From assembly GCA_025024175.1 (NCBI GenBank), contig QCXZ01000053.1, positions 4,216,001 to 4,280,000 of the forward strand: a stretch of DNA of 64,000 nt. The letters run 5' to 3'. The DNA is from Rhyzopertha dominica (Eukaryota > Arthropoda > Insecta > Coleoptera > Bostrichidae). Below, piece after piece: positions 24,511 through 36,522 of this stretch. Positions within the stretch are counted from its first letter, which is position 1. Each line of letters opens with the position of its first letter. A model generated the notes under the pieces. It was not told the DNA's origin and made no database searches. It saw nothing but the letters and a program-made list of their open reading frames with translations. The position numbers and the translations under genes were made by a program.

Positions 24511-25541
24511 TTTACCGTTTATATTAATTGTAGTTAATATACCAAGGTCGAACGTACCTTTAGCTGCGAAGAGGGTGACTAAAAAGACCGAGGGCGACTT
24601 ACTTTTTGGTGGAACGACCCGTATAGGTCATTTAAAAGACTTTCCTGTCGACAATGTGACGTTACATCNCACGTCTGACCGTGGTATGATAAGAGATACC
24701 GACAATCACAGTCGTGATCGATATAATCATGAAAGAAGTCAACTTATTCAATAAGTTTATATAAGAAAAGGTTATCAGTAAATTTTCTGGTTAATATTTG
24801 TATAATTCGCAGTTTATCGCATGCATTTACAATTTTCTGAGATCCTTAATATGGATCCTTAACCTCTACGGAAAAGCGGAATCTGCAAATGCAAATTTTT
24901 TTGCCACCTAGCGGTAACGTGCATAGACCAAATAATTTATTACAAGTACAAAATCTAAACATTTTCCTGCAGAAAATCTAATGGCAAACATAAGCTCGGA
25001 ACGACAAACTATGCATACTCTCATATATCTTTTCACACATTATGCGATTTTTTAATTTTCCACAATTAAATACCTTAATGAAAAAGAAAACTGTAATTGT
25101 AATTTCTGAAGGACGTTGGCAATGTCACCGATTAGAGATGCGACCTTCCTTGTGTGTGTATAAGAATCAAAAATTGTAGTTCGGAAACTATTAACCTTTA
25201 GACTACAATAATGAGGGCTAAATTCTGAATTCAGGAATTTTTCCTAGCATTTTGTAGAGATGTTTTATAGACACCCTGTCTCATAATATTTGGTATTCTA
25301 TAGAGCCGCGATTTACNCATCTCCATGTTTGGGGTATACCGGAATAATGACAGTTTACCGTTGATTGACGTCATTTGACGTAACTACTTGACAGTTGACA
25401 ACTTGATTTTTAAGGTTAGGAAACAGATAAAAGTTGTTTGTGAATTGTTTACTTTTAGATTTAACAAACTAGTACCCTAAATCTTACAAGATTATGTAGA
25501 TTTCCAGTAGCTTGTTATGAAATCCACGTAATAAGCATAAA
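24511..25541. promoter_or_regulatory. Divergent promoter region between DLAT and calypso
   Basis: The two start codons are 1031 bases apart and face away from each other, so this stretch must hold the promoters of both genes or one shared control region. No other gene is supported here. The one strong element noticed is the palindromic TGACGTCA at 25366-25373. Confidence 0.5.
25366..25373. promoter_or_regulatory. Palindromic CRE-like site TGACGTCA
   Basis: A perfect 8-base cAMP-response-element palindrome about 170 bases upstream of the calypso start codon. It is followed by a second half site, TGACG, at 25376-25380. CREB/ATF-family proteins bind this sequence in animals; use here is inferred from its position only. 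Confidence 0.45.
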
Positions 25542-27360
25542 ATGCCTGTAGACATTAAAGAACTGACGGAAGGCTGGCTGGAGTTAGAAAGTGACCCTGG
25601 TTTATTTACATTATTATTGGAAGATTTTGGAGTAAAGGGGGTGCAAGTAGAAGAAATCTATGACTTGAACAAGCCACTGGACAGCCCAGTGTATGGATTC
25701 ATCTTCCTTTTTCGATGGATAGAAGAACGCAGGTCACGAAGAAAGATCGTGGAACAAACGGAGATATTCGTGAAGGACGAGGAAGTAGTTAACAACATAT
25801 TTTTTGCACAGCAGATGGTACCAAACAGCTGCGCTACACATGCACTTATCTCCATACTTTTGAATTGTCCCACGATACACTTAGGGGACACTTTAAGCAG
25901 GCTTAAAGCGCATACTCACGGCATGTCACCCGAAAACAAGGGCTGGGCGATCGGAAACACACCTGAACTGGCGTGCGCTCATAATTCTCACGCAATGCCG
26001 CAAGCCAAACGCAGGCTAGATAAAGGTAGTGGCGTTTCCACAGGTCGCTTCACCGGCGAAGCATTCCATTTTGTCAGTTTCGTTCCTATAAACGGCCGTC
26101 TCTTCGAATTGGACGGACTGAAGCCTTTCCCGATTGACCACGGACCGTGGAGCGAGAATGGCGATTGGACGGAGAAATTTCGAAGCGTGATGGGCGAGCG
26201 ATTGGGGTTAACCGCAGGAGAGCAATATCACGACATCAGGTTCAATTTGATGGCCGTCGTGCCGGATCGTAGGCTGGCGATTACTCATAAATTGAAAATG
26301 CTGAAGACGAATAAGCAAATCGTGCTGGATGCATTGCAGCAATTGATGAAAAGCAAACATATGAGTTTGGAAAAGGAGGAGGTGAAAAAGGAAGCGGAAA
26401 CGGCAATTCTCGAGGCTAAATCTGCAGCAGAAGAAGTGGAAGCGGTTAAGCAAGAAACTGAAACGAAACCTTCAGAGGATGTTAAAATCGATGAAGCTGC
26501 TTCCAAAATTAAAGAGAAAGTAATGCTTTGTCCCTTAGATTATTCAACTCCTCTTACGATACAAACTTCACCTGCACCCAGTACTTCCAGTACAGACACA
26601 TCGTCAGAAATTGGTTCCGCCTTTAATTCACCCACTCAGGCTTGGAACTGGGCTGCCGGACAAAGTAGCCCTACAACGAAGGATTTCAAAAGATTCGTGG
26701 TCATAAAGGTGGCAAATGAAGACAAAGAAACTAATAATACTAGTTTAGCTTCAAATTCTAATGGTAAAAGGCCAGTCCCGGAACCGACTACAATAGAATC
26801 GAAAAAATTAAATACAGGTCATGCAAGAGTACGTACTAGTGACGGCGATCCAGTTGTAGCCGAGAAGAAGAGTCCCGAATTGTTGGAACCTCACACTTTC
26901 GCACCTCAAGATCTGCTTGCGCTTCTTAAGAACCTTGAGAATGAAATTTGCATCTGTGAAATAAATTTAAAGGATGAGAATGACAAACAGAACAAGTACA
27001 AGGTAAGACTATGGCAGAAAGTTATGTAATTTTTTCACAAAGTATCGTTAGATACACATATTGCAGTTTTCTTTATATGAAAGCCAATAAATTCATTGTT
27101 GTTATGTGTTGCTGTCATTTATATTCTCTTGTAAATTCCAGATTGATGATTGTCGAAGAACTCACAATTACGATGAGTTCATCTGCACCTTCCTGTCAAT
27201 GCTGGCAGAGCAAGGTAAACTTGCCGACTTGGTAGAACAACACTTACTAGTTCAAAAGAGGCCTGGTACTGTACCAACCCCAAAAATATCCAAGCCAACG
27301 AAAAAACTAAGCAGTGGTAAAAAAGGAAGGGGGAGGTCAAGAGTCAGGAGAAGAAAATGA
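25542..27360 (+). CDS. calypso: Calypso/BAP1 ubiquitin C-terminal hydrolase, 2 exons, 559 aa
   Basis: Exon 1 is 25542-27002 and exon 2 is 27142-27360, joined in phase 0 across a 139-base GT-AG intron. The UCH domain (~11-245) opens with [20 protein letters not shown], nearly identical to BAP1. The catalytic set is Gln91, Cys97 (in VPNSCATHA), His176 (in EAFHFVSF) and Asp191 (in FELDGL). A charged, Ser/Thr-rich linker follows. Exon 2 carries the C-terminal UCH37-like domain ([20 protein letters not shown]) and a very basic tail that could bind nucleosomes or act as an NLS. With ASX, calypso forms the PR-DUB complex, which removes ubiquitin from histone H2A (Lys118 in flies, 119 in mammals). 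It is somewhat longer than the fly protein because of the linker. Confidence 0.96.
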
Positions 27361-27639
27361 TGATCAACTAAGACATTGAGGTAAGCAGGTGTGAGATACT
27401 AGAGGTCCGTGGAAGTGTTAAACTTCTGATTGCAGCATTCTTCGACTGGCTTTTCTGAGTAATACTCGGATGAAACGGAAATGTGATTTCTGGGTAAATA
27501 TTGACTGATTTTGCTGTTGGAAGTAGCAGATGAACAGGCTATTTTTGATTGTATTTGGTGCTTATGTTTTTCTATATTATGTACTGTATGATAGTTGGAA
27601 AATATATGCTTTATGACCTTAGTGTTTTTTTATCATTCA

Positions 27640-27850
27640 TGAGCACACAAATAGTTCTTGTAGGAACCAAATACTGAAGAGGGAAAGATCATTTAGAATA
27701 AACAAAGATTATGTGAGCCATGACAGATGCGAACACATTGTTATGCCCAGTAAGATCACCAGACTTCACTCCCAGAATGATTTTTAACATCTTTATGAAA
27801 ACTAAATTTTGTGATATAACACAAAATAGTGTTTAAAACTAACTTATATA
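27640..27850 (+). pseudogene. Relic of a mariner-like transposase C-terminus
   Basis: Around 27748-27825 one frame reads VRSPDFTPRMIF then MKTKF. This resembles the PRSPDLTPLDFFLWG...MKTKVY block carrying the third catalytic Asp of mariner-like transposases. The rest is unreadable. A lone ACAGGGTGTGTCACG terminus starts near 27852. Confidence 0.4.
27697..27702 (+). terminator. Candidate poly(A) signal for calypso
   Basis: AATAAA about 340 bases after the calypso stop codon; the first good match noticed. Confidence 0.4.
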
Positions 27851-28147
27851 CAGGGTGTGTCACGTAAAGGGGACAGACAAAAATCAACCTCTACACTACA
27901 AAAATAATATAATTTTGCATTATAAAGAATGTCACATTTTCTCTAGGTGTTAACGATCTTTGTTATGGAACACTGTACATTTTTTGCATTTATGGATTCC
28001 TGGTCAAAAATTACGGTTGTTTGACTTTGATAATTGTAGTGTGCTGGAAAAACCTCATATTTCTAAAGGTCAAAATTATAGAAGACATGGTTTTGACCAT
28101 TTTAAATTTACTAAGAGGGTCTCCCAATACGAGAGTTCCTGCAATTT

Positions 28148-29057
28148 GTTAAGAGGGACATTTACTTGGAGCGATCGGGCAGAAATGTAAACTATGCAAC
28201 CCGTATTACCAGCGGGACTTGGGACGTAAGAGGGTAGCCGATAGGTTGAAATCAAGCAAAGATCAGACGGGCTAAACTAATATTCGGAAAACTGTAGCGT
28301 GTGCATAAACAAGAAAGCATTATATTAGTAACTTACTATGACATTATACCAGGTTATTCAAAATATGGAATAACCCATTTATTTCTGTAAATATGAACTA
28401 CAGAACATTTCATTCTAACTGCATGTCGACTATGATTTCTGTAGGAACTTTTATAATAATTTTCATTCCGCCTCCCCATGGCTTCGGCAGACAGTAAATT
28501 AATGTAAAAAGCTTTTAACATTATACTTGTCATGTGTATTTAGACATACAATCTTAGAAATCCAGTCATATCGGAATAAATCGTATACCGCTCGATCATT
28601 CCCGACAGGATTGTATCTAATGATCACTGTACACTGGATACCACGCGACGGACCTGGTGGGGATGGGCATTCGCATTTCGCTCTCGTGACGGACTCATGC
28701 GAAAGGGTTTGCGGTTTTGGATTTTTTGAATGTTTTTACTCATTTATCGTGCTCATGTTTTTGTTGGTGTACAAAGAAATATGTAGCTACAACGTGGAGT
28801 TCGAATTTTTCGTTTATGTGCCTTAGTTTACGAGAAATAGCTCGCCAAAAATATGCATTTTTAAGCAAAATATAACAACAAATATTTACATTACCGTACC
28901 AAAATCAGAAAAAACTCGAACTCTATGTTGTAGCTACATCTTTTGTGATTGTCATGTCGAAATTTCACTTCGACAAAGTTTCGAATAACTCGGTATAATG
29001 TAAAACGGTAGGTGCTTAAAATGACCCGATTCGCTCTAGGTAAACGCCCCTCTTAAC
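28148..29057. mobile_element. Inverted-repeat element (MITE-like), interrupted
   Basis: The ends pair: GTTAAGAGGGACATTTAC at 28148 with the reverse complement of GTAAACGCCCCTCTTAAC ending at 29057, extended by GAGCGATCGGG / GAGCGAATCGGG. An inner pair, TGTAGCTACAACGTGGAGTT (~28782) and its complement around 28913-28937, forms a tight fold-back. The arms are unequal because ~28200-28680 has no counterpart, suggesting a secondary insertion. No transposase is seen. Confidence 0.55.
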
Positions 29058-30117
29058 GTGTTAACTTGATTTTTTTAAATGGAGCGGTATATTTATGTTT
29101 ATGTCACTAAAAGGTTATTTAAATTACCTTTCTGTCACCAACAGCTTCTAGAAATCCGGGAGAAAAAACATAAATTTTCACAATTTCATATTAATACCAC
29201 GTTAGAGTTACTTGTTGATTTAAAAATAAGCATGTTAGCCATGACAAAAACTGCAATATTTAAGCTACTATATAGTAATGTAAAATCAGTTGTTTTAAAA
29301 CTTCTCATTCTCTATCAAAAAATTTTCAAAAAATCCCAGATACGTCCAAAATGGTACAAAATAGAACACATGTATAGTTAATAAGTGGGCTTCATTTTTA
29401 ATGAAATACAAAAATTAACAGAGTTCTCTTTAAAAATATACAGTTTGGTAACTCCTACAAAAAATGGGGCAACCTGTATAATGCAAAATGATTTATAGCA
29501 TATTAAGCTTGATTTGGTACGATTTTTGAACCATTTTTTCAAAATTCTTAAGTAAACTGAACCTAAGTCGCACATCTGGTATGTACGCTTAAAATACATA
29601 CATGGAGATCGTGCGATTGGACCCCATAATTTTAGGGTGATAATGGTAGGGGGCTGTTAATTTTTCTGAGTTTCCCTGGTTACCAAATAGGTTTTAGATA
29701 ATGAGTTGTTTCATATTGTTGTAATGGTTGCTTACTTTTGCCCGATAGTGTAAGTTAATTAAAGTGAAATTTTGGTAAGGGCATTTTTTGTCCTCTTTGT
29801 CACAAAGTAAGGCAGGAAAGTTAAGCTTGCATATTCTATCTCTCATAATAGCTTAAATTTCGCATAAAAAATTGGCTATATTGAATGTTAGTTTTCAATA
29901 GACATTTTTTCCTTAAGCTATTTCTTATTCTTTTTTTTCGGAATATATGCAAGAATTGAGCTTTGGTATAACACCCTGTATAATAAAAATTATGTTCATA
30001 TCAGGTTGCAAAAATACTCTCAACACACAATAAAACAACCACCATGCTGCCAATGAACATGTTATTAACAAAAAAAAGATAATTGACGTTCACACACATA
30101 GAAAAATAACAGTCACA

Positions 30118-30123
30118 TTTATT
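30118..30123 (-). terminator. Candidate poly(A) signal of the cGMP-dependent kinase gene
   Basis: AATAAA on the minus strand, about 430 bases downstream of the stop codon at 30553-30555. Confidence 0.5.
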
Positions 30124-30552
30124 ATACCATTCCTTTAAGCAACTACACGTCCCTATTATCCTTCGCCATTAGTTATTGCTTCCAGTTATTGGGTAACTTC
30201 AATAATATGTACAATCACTTACAAAACATTTCATATTATTATCTAGAGAGATTAAACCATCACAAACGATGACGTCAGTAAGTATTATTTAACCAATAAG
30301 CATTGCACTAGACCATAAAAACAGTTCGTAAAAATACATGTAAAATGGCACATCACATCTCCAAACGGACACCAACAACGTTTCATTACTGATCAGTAAC
30401 CTCTCACTATAACAAATCTATCTACAACGTCACCATTACTGCCATTTCTCTGTACAAATCACAATAAATACATTTCTCCATAAATTACGGACCCATGAGA
30501 GCTGAAAAAATTGCTTACACAAAAGGCACAAGTTTCATCGAATTAATTAATA

Positions 30553-33500
30553 CTAAAAGTCGGCATCCCAGCCTGATACGTCGTCGGGTGGCTGGGGATC
30601 GCTGTCAGGAGGATAATCGTCAAAATTTGATGTGTCCGTGACGGTTTTCACTTGCGGAAGAATCGGCGGTATCAGCGTCCTATTGCAGAGGCCTTCCCAG
30701 TTAAAGCCATCGAACCACCTGCACAACAGAAGGACTTACTAAACAGTTTCAAATTTCAAATTCTTTTAATATTAAACAAAAGCATTATTTCATATCTTTT
30801 TATCTTTAAAAAGCATCTGAAGAATTGGCTGCAGTGCCGGCGCGAGGTTATATTGCGCCCTAGGCAATATTTATTGGTACGCCCCCCATACCACTACACA
30901 ATTTAATTTTAATTTAATTTAGAGATGATTTGTTTTATAAACCGCTTAGTGTGTGCAAACTTTCTAACAAAAACTGTATTGACATCTATTACGAAGTTTT
31001 ATAAAGATGACCAAATTTGCAGCTTTTGCGCCCTAGGCCTAGTTCGCCTTAATGGTAGCGCCGGCCCTGGTTGGCTGTTAGATAACAGAAACAGGAATCT
31101 GGTCTTGAAATATCTAAAACATTTTGTTTGATTGTTTGTTATTCTCTTAACAATGAAAGGTTTTACAGTGTTATTAGTAAATTCATAAGTATTGAAATGT
31201 AATCACATACAAGCTATTAGCTTATTGTGACTGTTGTAAATCAACATATTGATGTTTTAATTTATTGTACTGTTATGTAGTTCTATTACTATATAAAAAA
31301 CTTAAGTATGCCAAAGAAGGTAGGTTGATAGGGCTCATTTTTCACCTAACACATCATGACAAATAACAAAAACAATTGTTTTAAACGAAAATAATTTATG
31401 AACATTTATTAATACAATAGAACAGTAAATATTTCTGCAGATTTTTTTTTTTCTTAATCGTTTTAGTAGGTATGAGATTAGTAGTATAACTGCGAGTATT
31501 ATTTGTTCTTATAAATTTTCGGTGCAGNAAACTGTTTAGAAGATATTAGCAAAAAAGCGTCACTTAAAGAAAACAGTTTTTCCTAAATATCTCCGAATAT
31601 ATTTAATATATACAAAAAATGAAGATACCATCAGATAGGAAATAAAGTTTCTCTCAGAAAATTTATTCAAAATTGACAGTTTCGAAATATTTCCAAAAAA
31701 CATTTTGGCATCTGCCNACACGATTTTTTTTTAATTTTTGTATTATATAGAAAATCAAATTTCTGATCAGAAAGTAATTTTAATAATTTTCAAGTTATTT
31801 GGAAAAATCAGATTTTAAAATTTATATATTTTTGCTAATATCACGAGGACTGTTTGTTTTAGAAAAAATGTGTAGAGAGAAAAAATGCTCAAAACCTGAT
31901 TACTAATCGTACAGTATAAGAAATAAAAACGTAAATGTCATTTTGACAATTGGATGTTTAAGTATTGATTCAAATTTGTTTTTTGTTATAGGTAACTCAA
32001 ATCTAAGTACCTATTCTGTTTTTCGATTTTTTTAAAGTTGTTAGGATTTTATATTTATTTATACAATGTTGTATTTGTATTTGTATGCATATGGACAATA
32101 TAGAGTTTATTTTAAGTTTTTAAACCTACCTTTTTAATTACAAATAAATAACTTTTTTTGTAAGTGCCTATCTACCTATCCAAATTGGAACGTTTAATTG
32201 TGTTCTAACTATTTACTATAACTATACCAGATACAGAAACGAGTGTAGTCTGATTTCAAATGGTATAAAAAATGAGGCGGTTTTTAAACTAACGGGGCAC
32301 ATTTGGTACATGTACTTATTTACAAGACAAATACGCTTAAACATAAATTGTGTTTTAGATAATGAAAAAAAGTGAACAAAGAATAAGCATATTTTTTGTT
32401 ACAACGGAAATCGACCCAAAAAATTGTTATAATTGAATAGTAACTACACCCTGTGGTACTAATCATGTAACAAATTACAAAGATGATCTTTAGTTTTCAC
32501 GGCAGACTTGATTTAATGCACCAGGACAGTGATTTTTATTATTTCGATTGGAAATGACCCACTTTACCACATGCTTCAGTTTGGACGATCACGTTTGGGA
32601 CACCCTGTATAACCTTCCCATTCCAGTCCTTATATTGCCCTAACAAAAGCTAGACAGTCACACTATTAGCAATCAGCGGCCCGGCGGAATATCCGGGAGT
32701 GGCAGAAATATTGACCGTACGCTGGCGATACAATCAATCAATCATATCATCAAAATACTATTTCCAGTTGTATTTTCTTTAATAATTAATGCTCGGACTT
32801 TGAAAACAAATACCTCAATGACATAATAAGCAACATCTCCGTTTCTAGATGTTTAAAGTAAAAGAAAACCTTACTTGTGTTTCTGTATCTCGCTGATCCC
32901 ACCCTTCTGATAGCCTAACCTCTCGGCGGGATTATCCCTACACAGCTTCTTGATGAGTGCCATAGCGTTCCTCGTAATGTTCCTGGGGAACTCGATCGCG
33001 TCTATTCCTTTCAAGATAATATTGTAAGTCTTCATGGGATCAGCCCCCGTAAAGGGCGGCGTTCCAGTCAACAACTCAAACATCAAAACACCCAAAGACC
33101 AGTAGTCCGCGCTGATGTCGTGACCCTTGTTCAATATCACTTCAGGGGCGACATACTCAGGGGTTCCACAGAATGTCCACGTCTTCCTACCGCTCTGTAA
33201 CTTCTTGGCGAAACCAAAGTCGACCAGCTTGACGTAGCCGTGAACGTCTAGCAACAGATTTTCAGGTTTCAGGTCTCTATAAATAATATTTCGTGAATGG
33301 AGGTAATCGAACGCTTCTACCACACAGGCAGTGTAGAATTTCGTGGTGGCGTCATCGAAGTGTCCCTTGTCTCTCAGTACGGTCCAAAGCTCTCCCCCAA
33401 GGCAACTTTCCATCAACATGTAAAGGTACTTGCGGTCCTTGAAGGTCTTGAAGAGTTTCACTATGAAGTCGCAATTCGCCTCCATCATAATCTCCTTCTC

Positions 33501-36500
33501 CGACATGATGTGCTGTTGTTGGCGGGTTTCCACAATCTGTGCCTTCTTCATCTGTTTCAAAGCGAATGATCTCGAACTGTCACCGCTGATTTGCACCAAC
33601 TCGACCCTTCCGAATCCTCCCACACCTAGAGTCGTCAACAGGCGCAAATCTGTCAGTTTCACGTGCTTGAATTCCTCGTTGACCCTGTAGAACGAAAAGG
33701 ATGTTTAAGAAACCACGGAAATGCTTTAAGATTTATTATTTTTTTGCTAGAAACTCACCAAATCCCTTGTGGAAGCAAAGAGCAAGGAGATTTTCTAATT
33801 ATTTTTCCAAACATAAATAAATCTACTTACCTTCTCGTCTCGAGCATGTCATCTTTGTATTTCGTTCGTATTTCGTCCAAGTTGGATATCAGTTGGATGA
33901 ATGTTTCTCGGTCAATTACTAGGCATGAAACTCCGTCTGGATCGTCGCAAATAATGTTCGCGGTCCTTAGATCATCCCTGCAACAAAAACACAGTTATGC
34001 TCGAAACAAGCTTTCAACAAATTTAAATATAACTAACTATAAAATAACTTTCCAATCATTGTTACAAGCTGAAAATGTCTATGAACAGGATATCACAGTA
34101 AAAAACCAATTCAGCGATAAGAGAAGACCTAGCTGCTTTAAATTAAAAATCATTACTGAAAAATGCGTGATTATGAAAAATTAAAACAAATGCTGTGCGA
34201 TCTGATGAATTATTTATTAAAATGATATCTTCGCTACAGAATTATAGGACTGAATATACTGCTGTATCGATCACGCAAAATAAGCTTCTCGACGACGGCT
34301 ATATTGAAACTAAATGTAAAAAAAGGTTTGAATTAAAAGGTCTGCCAGTTTTTCTTTAAATGCTAGAAAGGTACGTTAGGGACCAGTTGCAGAAGTTCTT
34401 TGAAGTAAAAAAAAATATACCTTTGACTCTCAGGTTTTAGGGATAATCATAGTACAAACTTTGAAATATTACAGATGATGTGTTGTGAAGCTATGATACT
34501 AGTGAATGTTGTACAAAAACAATTTAAAGCCGATGAATTCAAATATTTAGATAGATTGACTACTAGTTGCATGTGGAGTTAAAAATGTCATAAGGTTTTG
34601 TGCTTCCACTTATATACCGTTTTGGCATTAATATGCAAATTGATGAACTTCAGGCACCTGTGTCGCTGGAAGAAAATGATGCTGACGTCGTTTTTCAAGT
34701 ACAGTAAGATCAACCATGCATATATTTTGTACAGTCGGCGAAAAAAAATATTTTTTAAGTTTTGGAAAATTTGAAGAAAGGAGACAAAGACGCTTCTGTA
34801 ACAAGCCTCATAAAAAATGGCATCGCTGATAAACAGATTTTATACTACTGTTTTCCGCATCGCAACAGGTGGTATCCAACAAATTCGCAAAGATACGGGC
34901 AAATTTCACCGGCTATTTTGCTCATCTGATAAGAAAAACCACATATGATTTTTCTGAAAGCAAAATAACTCCCGCAATCGAAATGGTGCACCAAAAATTA
35001 ATCGAAAATAAAATGGTGGAATGCACATTCTACAAAGATTGAAAAACAAAATGTTTTAATGAAAAGTGAAATAATTACAAAACGGCGCCGCGATATTTGA
35101 AGGAAATTCAACGGTTTTGAGAAGAAAATCGTCCAATTCTTCGTTTGGACAAGATGTGGTTTGACACCCGCGATATGCTAAAAAAATGGAGTGATAAAAC
35201 TGCAAAGTGCAAATTAAACATTCCTCTAAGTAAGGATAAGAGGATTATTCAATGTCTTGTTTCTAGCGGCGAAAAACATTAAAGATGCCAAGGTTGATTA
35301 TCACGATGAAATGACTGATCAAGTTTATTGCCAAATCTGCCCAAAAATAGCGTTATCATGATGGATAATGCTTCATATCACTGCCAACAGTGAAAGGTCC
35401 CAAACGCCAACGCAAACAAGATAGAAATTCAACATTTTCTTGAGAAAATGAATTTATATTATCACTCAAGCTGCACAAAAACCATAAATGTTAGAAGTAC
35501 ATACTTCATACGCGAACGTACGAAAAACAATTTAACGTAGACAAAGTATATATTATTTGGGTGATTTATTGCAACAAAAAATTGAAAACAGCGTCTATGA
35601 AACAGATATTATTTTTTTGTCGATTGTCGATTATACGACGAGAAATCATATCAAAGTATCTAACAAGCCCAGCAAAAAAAAGACTGGTTGAATAAAATTA
35701 AAACCACACCGTGTTGAGACTGCCTCCTTACTACTGTGTTCTCAATCCAATTGAACTAATTTGGAGTGATTTAAAACGAGGAAGTAGAAGACATAATAAT
35801 TATCCTAATTTAAGTGCTAGTGTGGTGGAACGAAGTTGACAAGGTTAGTGCTGAAAAGTGGGAAAACTGCGAAAAACATATTATCGACATTGAAAACTCG
35901 TATCTATCTCCAAGTGTGAACAGTTTGATCATCGATTTAAATTTTGATTGGAACAGTGGCAGAAAATTATGCTTGGGAAGTTAAATTGAAGACTGCAAAT
36001 GCTACTTACTTTTGAAGCATTATAAAAATATGCAGAAAACAGTTATGATTTGCTTATTGACTTACCCCTGCAGTGCTTTTTCTCCAAAGAAATCTCCCCT
36101 CTGCAACGTTCTGATGTACTTCTCTTCACCAGTATTCGGCTGCTTCATGGTGACTTTAACGCGACCCTTGCTGATTATAAAGAAGGTGTCACCCCTAGCT
36201 CCCTGTCTGATGATGTAGTCCCCTTCCGAATAGAAAGTTTCTTCTAACACATCCGAGATCTTGATAAGGGTGTCTTCTGGTAAGTTCTTGAAGATAGGAA
36301 CGCTCTTCAAGAAGTCCGTGTATTCGGCCTGCCTGATGAGGCCAGTTCTCATCATGATGGTCTGGAAGCATTGTCTCTCTATCGCCCATAGCTTACAGTC
36401 AGTGGCGGCCTTAATTGTAGCGGTCCTCTTGCAATTGTAAAGTATGGCCAGCTCACCAAGAACTTTACCCGGCGCTAGAGTGCTGAGGTATTTGTTCTCT

Positions 36501-36522
36501 CTCGATACCTCAACTTTGCCCT
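30553..36522 (-). CDS. for: cGMP-dependent protein kinase, foraging type, last four exons
   Basis: Minus-strand exons are 36522-36066, 33977-33831, 33684-32875 and 30718-30553, GT-AG and in phase, encoding the C-terminal ~525 residues. The first starts inside cyclic-nucleotide-binding domain A ([20 protein letters not shown], then [15 protein letters not shown]). It continues through domain B ([30 protein letters not shown]). The third holds the Ser/Thr kinase core: [10 protein letters not shown] loop, ALKQMKK lysine, [32 protein letters not shown] activation loop. The last exon gives the AGC-kinase tail, ending [10 protein letters not shown]. Sequence and exon pattern match insect foraging, a cytosolic cGMP effector affecting feeding and locomotion. 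The N-terminal part, including the start of domain A, was not found upstream within the window. The introns carry several MITEs and a transposase relic. Confidence 0.95.
30832..31069. mobile_element. hAT-type MITE in the last for intron
   Basis: The ends are CAGTGCCGGCGC and the reverse complement of GCGCCGGCCCTG (CAGGGCCGGCGC). A GCGCCCTAGGC box is repeated inside each end. It is flanked by ATTGGCTG (30824-30831) and GTTGGCTG (31070-31077), an 8-base target duplication with one mismatch, the length made by hAT transposases. At 238 bp it has no coding capacity. Confidence 0.75.
31520..31870. mobile_element. Fold-back MITE in the last for intron
   Basis: The left arm begins AAACTGTTTAGAAGATATTAGCAAAAA (31529). 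The right arm ends with its approximate reverse complement, TTTTTGCTAATATCACGAGGACTGTTTGTTT (31830-31862). Similarity continues inward for ~150 bases per side, leaving a short loop. Two N lie in it. Confidence 0.65.
35090..35960 (+). pseudogene. Degenerate IS630/Tc1-class transposase in a for intron
   Basis: Opposite in strand to the host gene. Readable blocks in order, in different frames, are [19 protein letters not shown] (first catalytic region), DYHDEM (~35298), [10 protein letters not shown] (~35355, second Asp) and [17 protein letters not shown] (~35718, third acidic residue), then [13 protein letters not shown]. This block order is that of the insect DDE_3 transposases with MDNASYHS and [14 protein letters not shown] motifs. 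At least three frameshifts and stops make it inactive. Sequence from ~34300 may belong to its 5' part but is not readable. Confidence 0.7.

Noticed and set aside
24449..24754. 101-codon plus-strand frame
   Set aside because: Overlaps DLAT exon 1 in antisense and runs into the intergenic region; no protein-like features.
33297..34184. Plus-strand frames opposite the kinase exons
   Set aside because: Shadows of the for kinase exons and of the adjoining intron.
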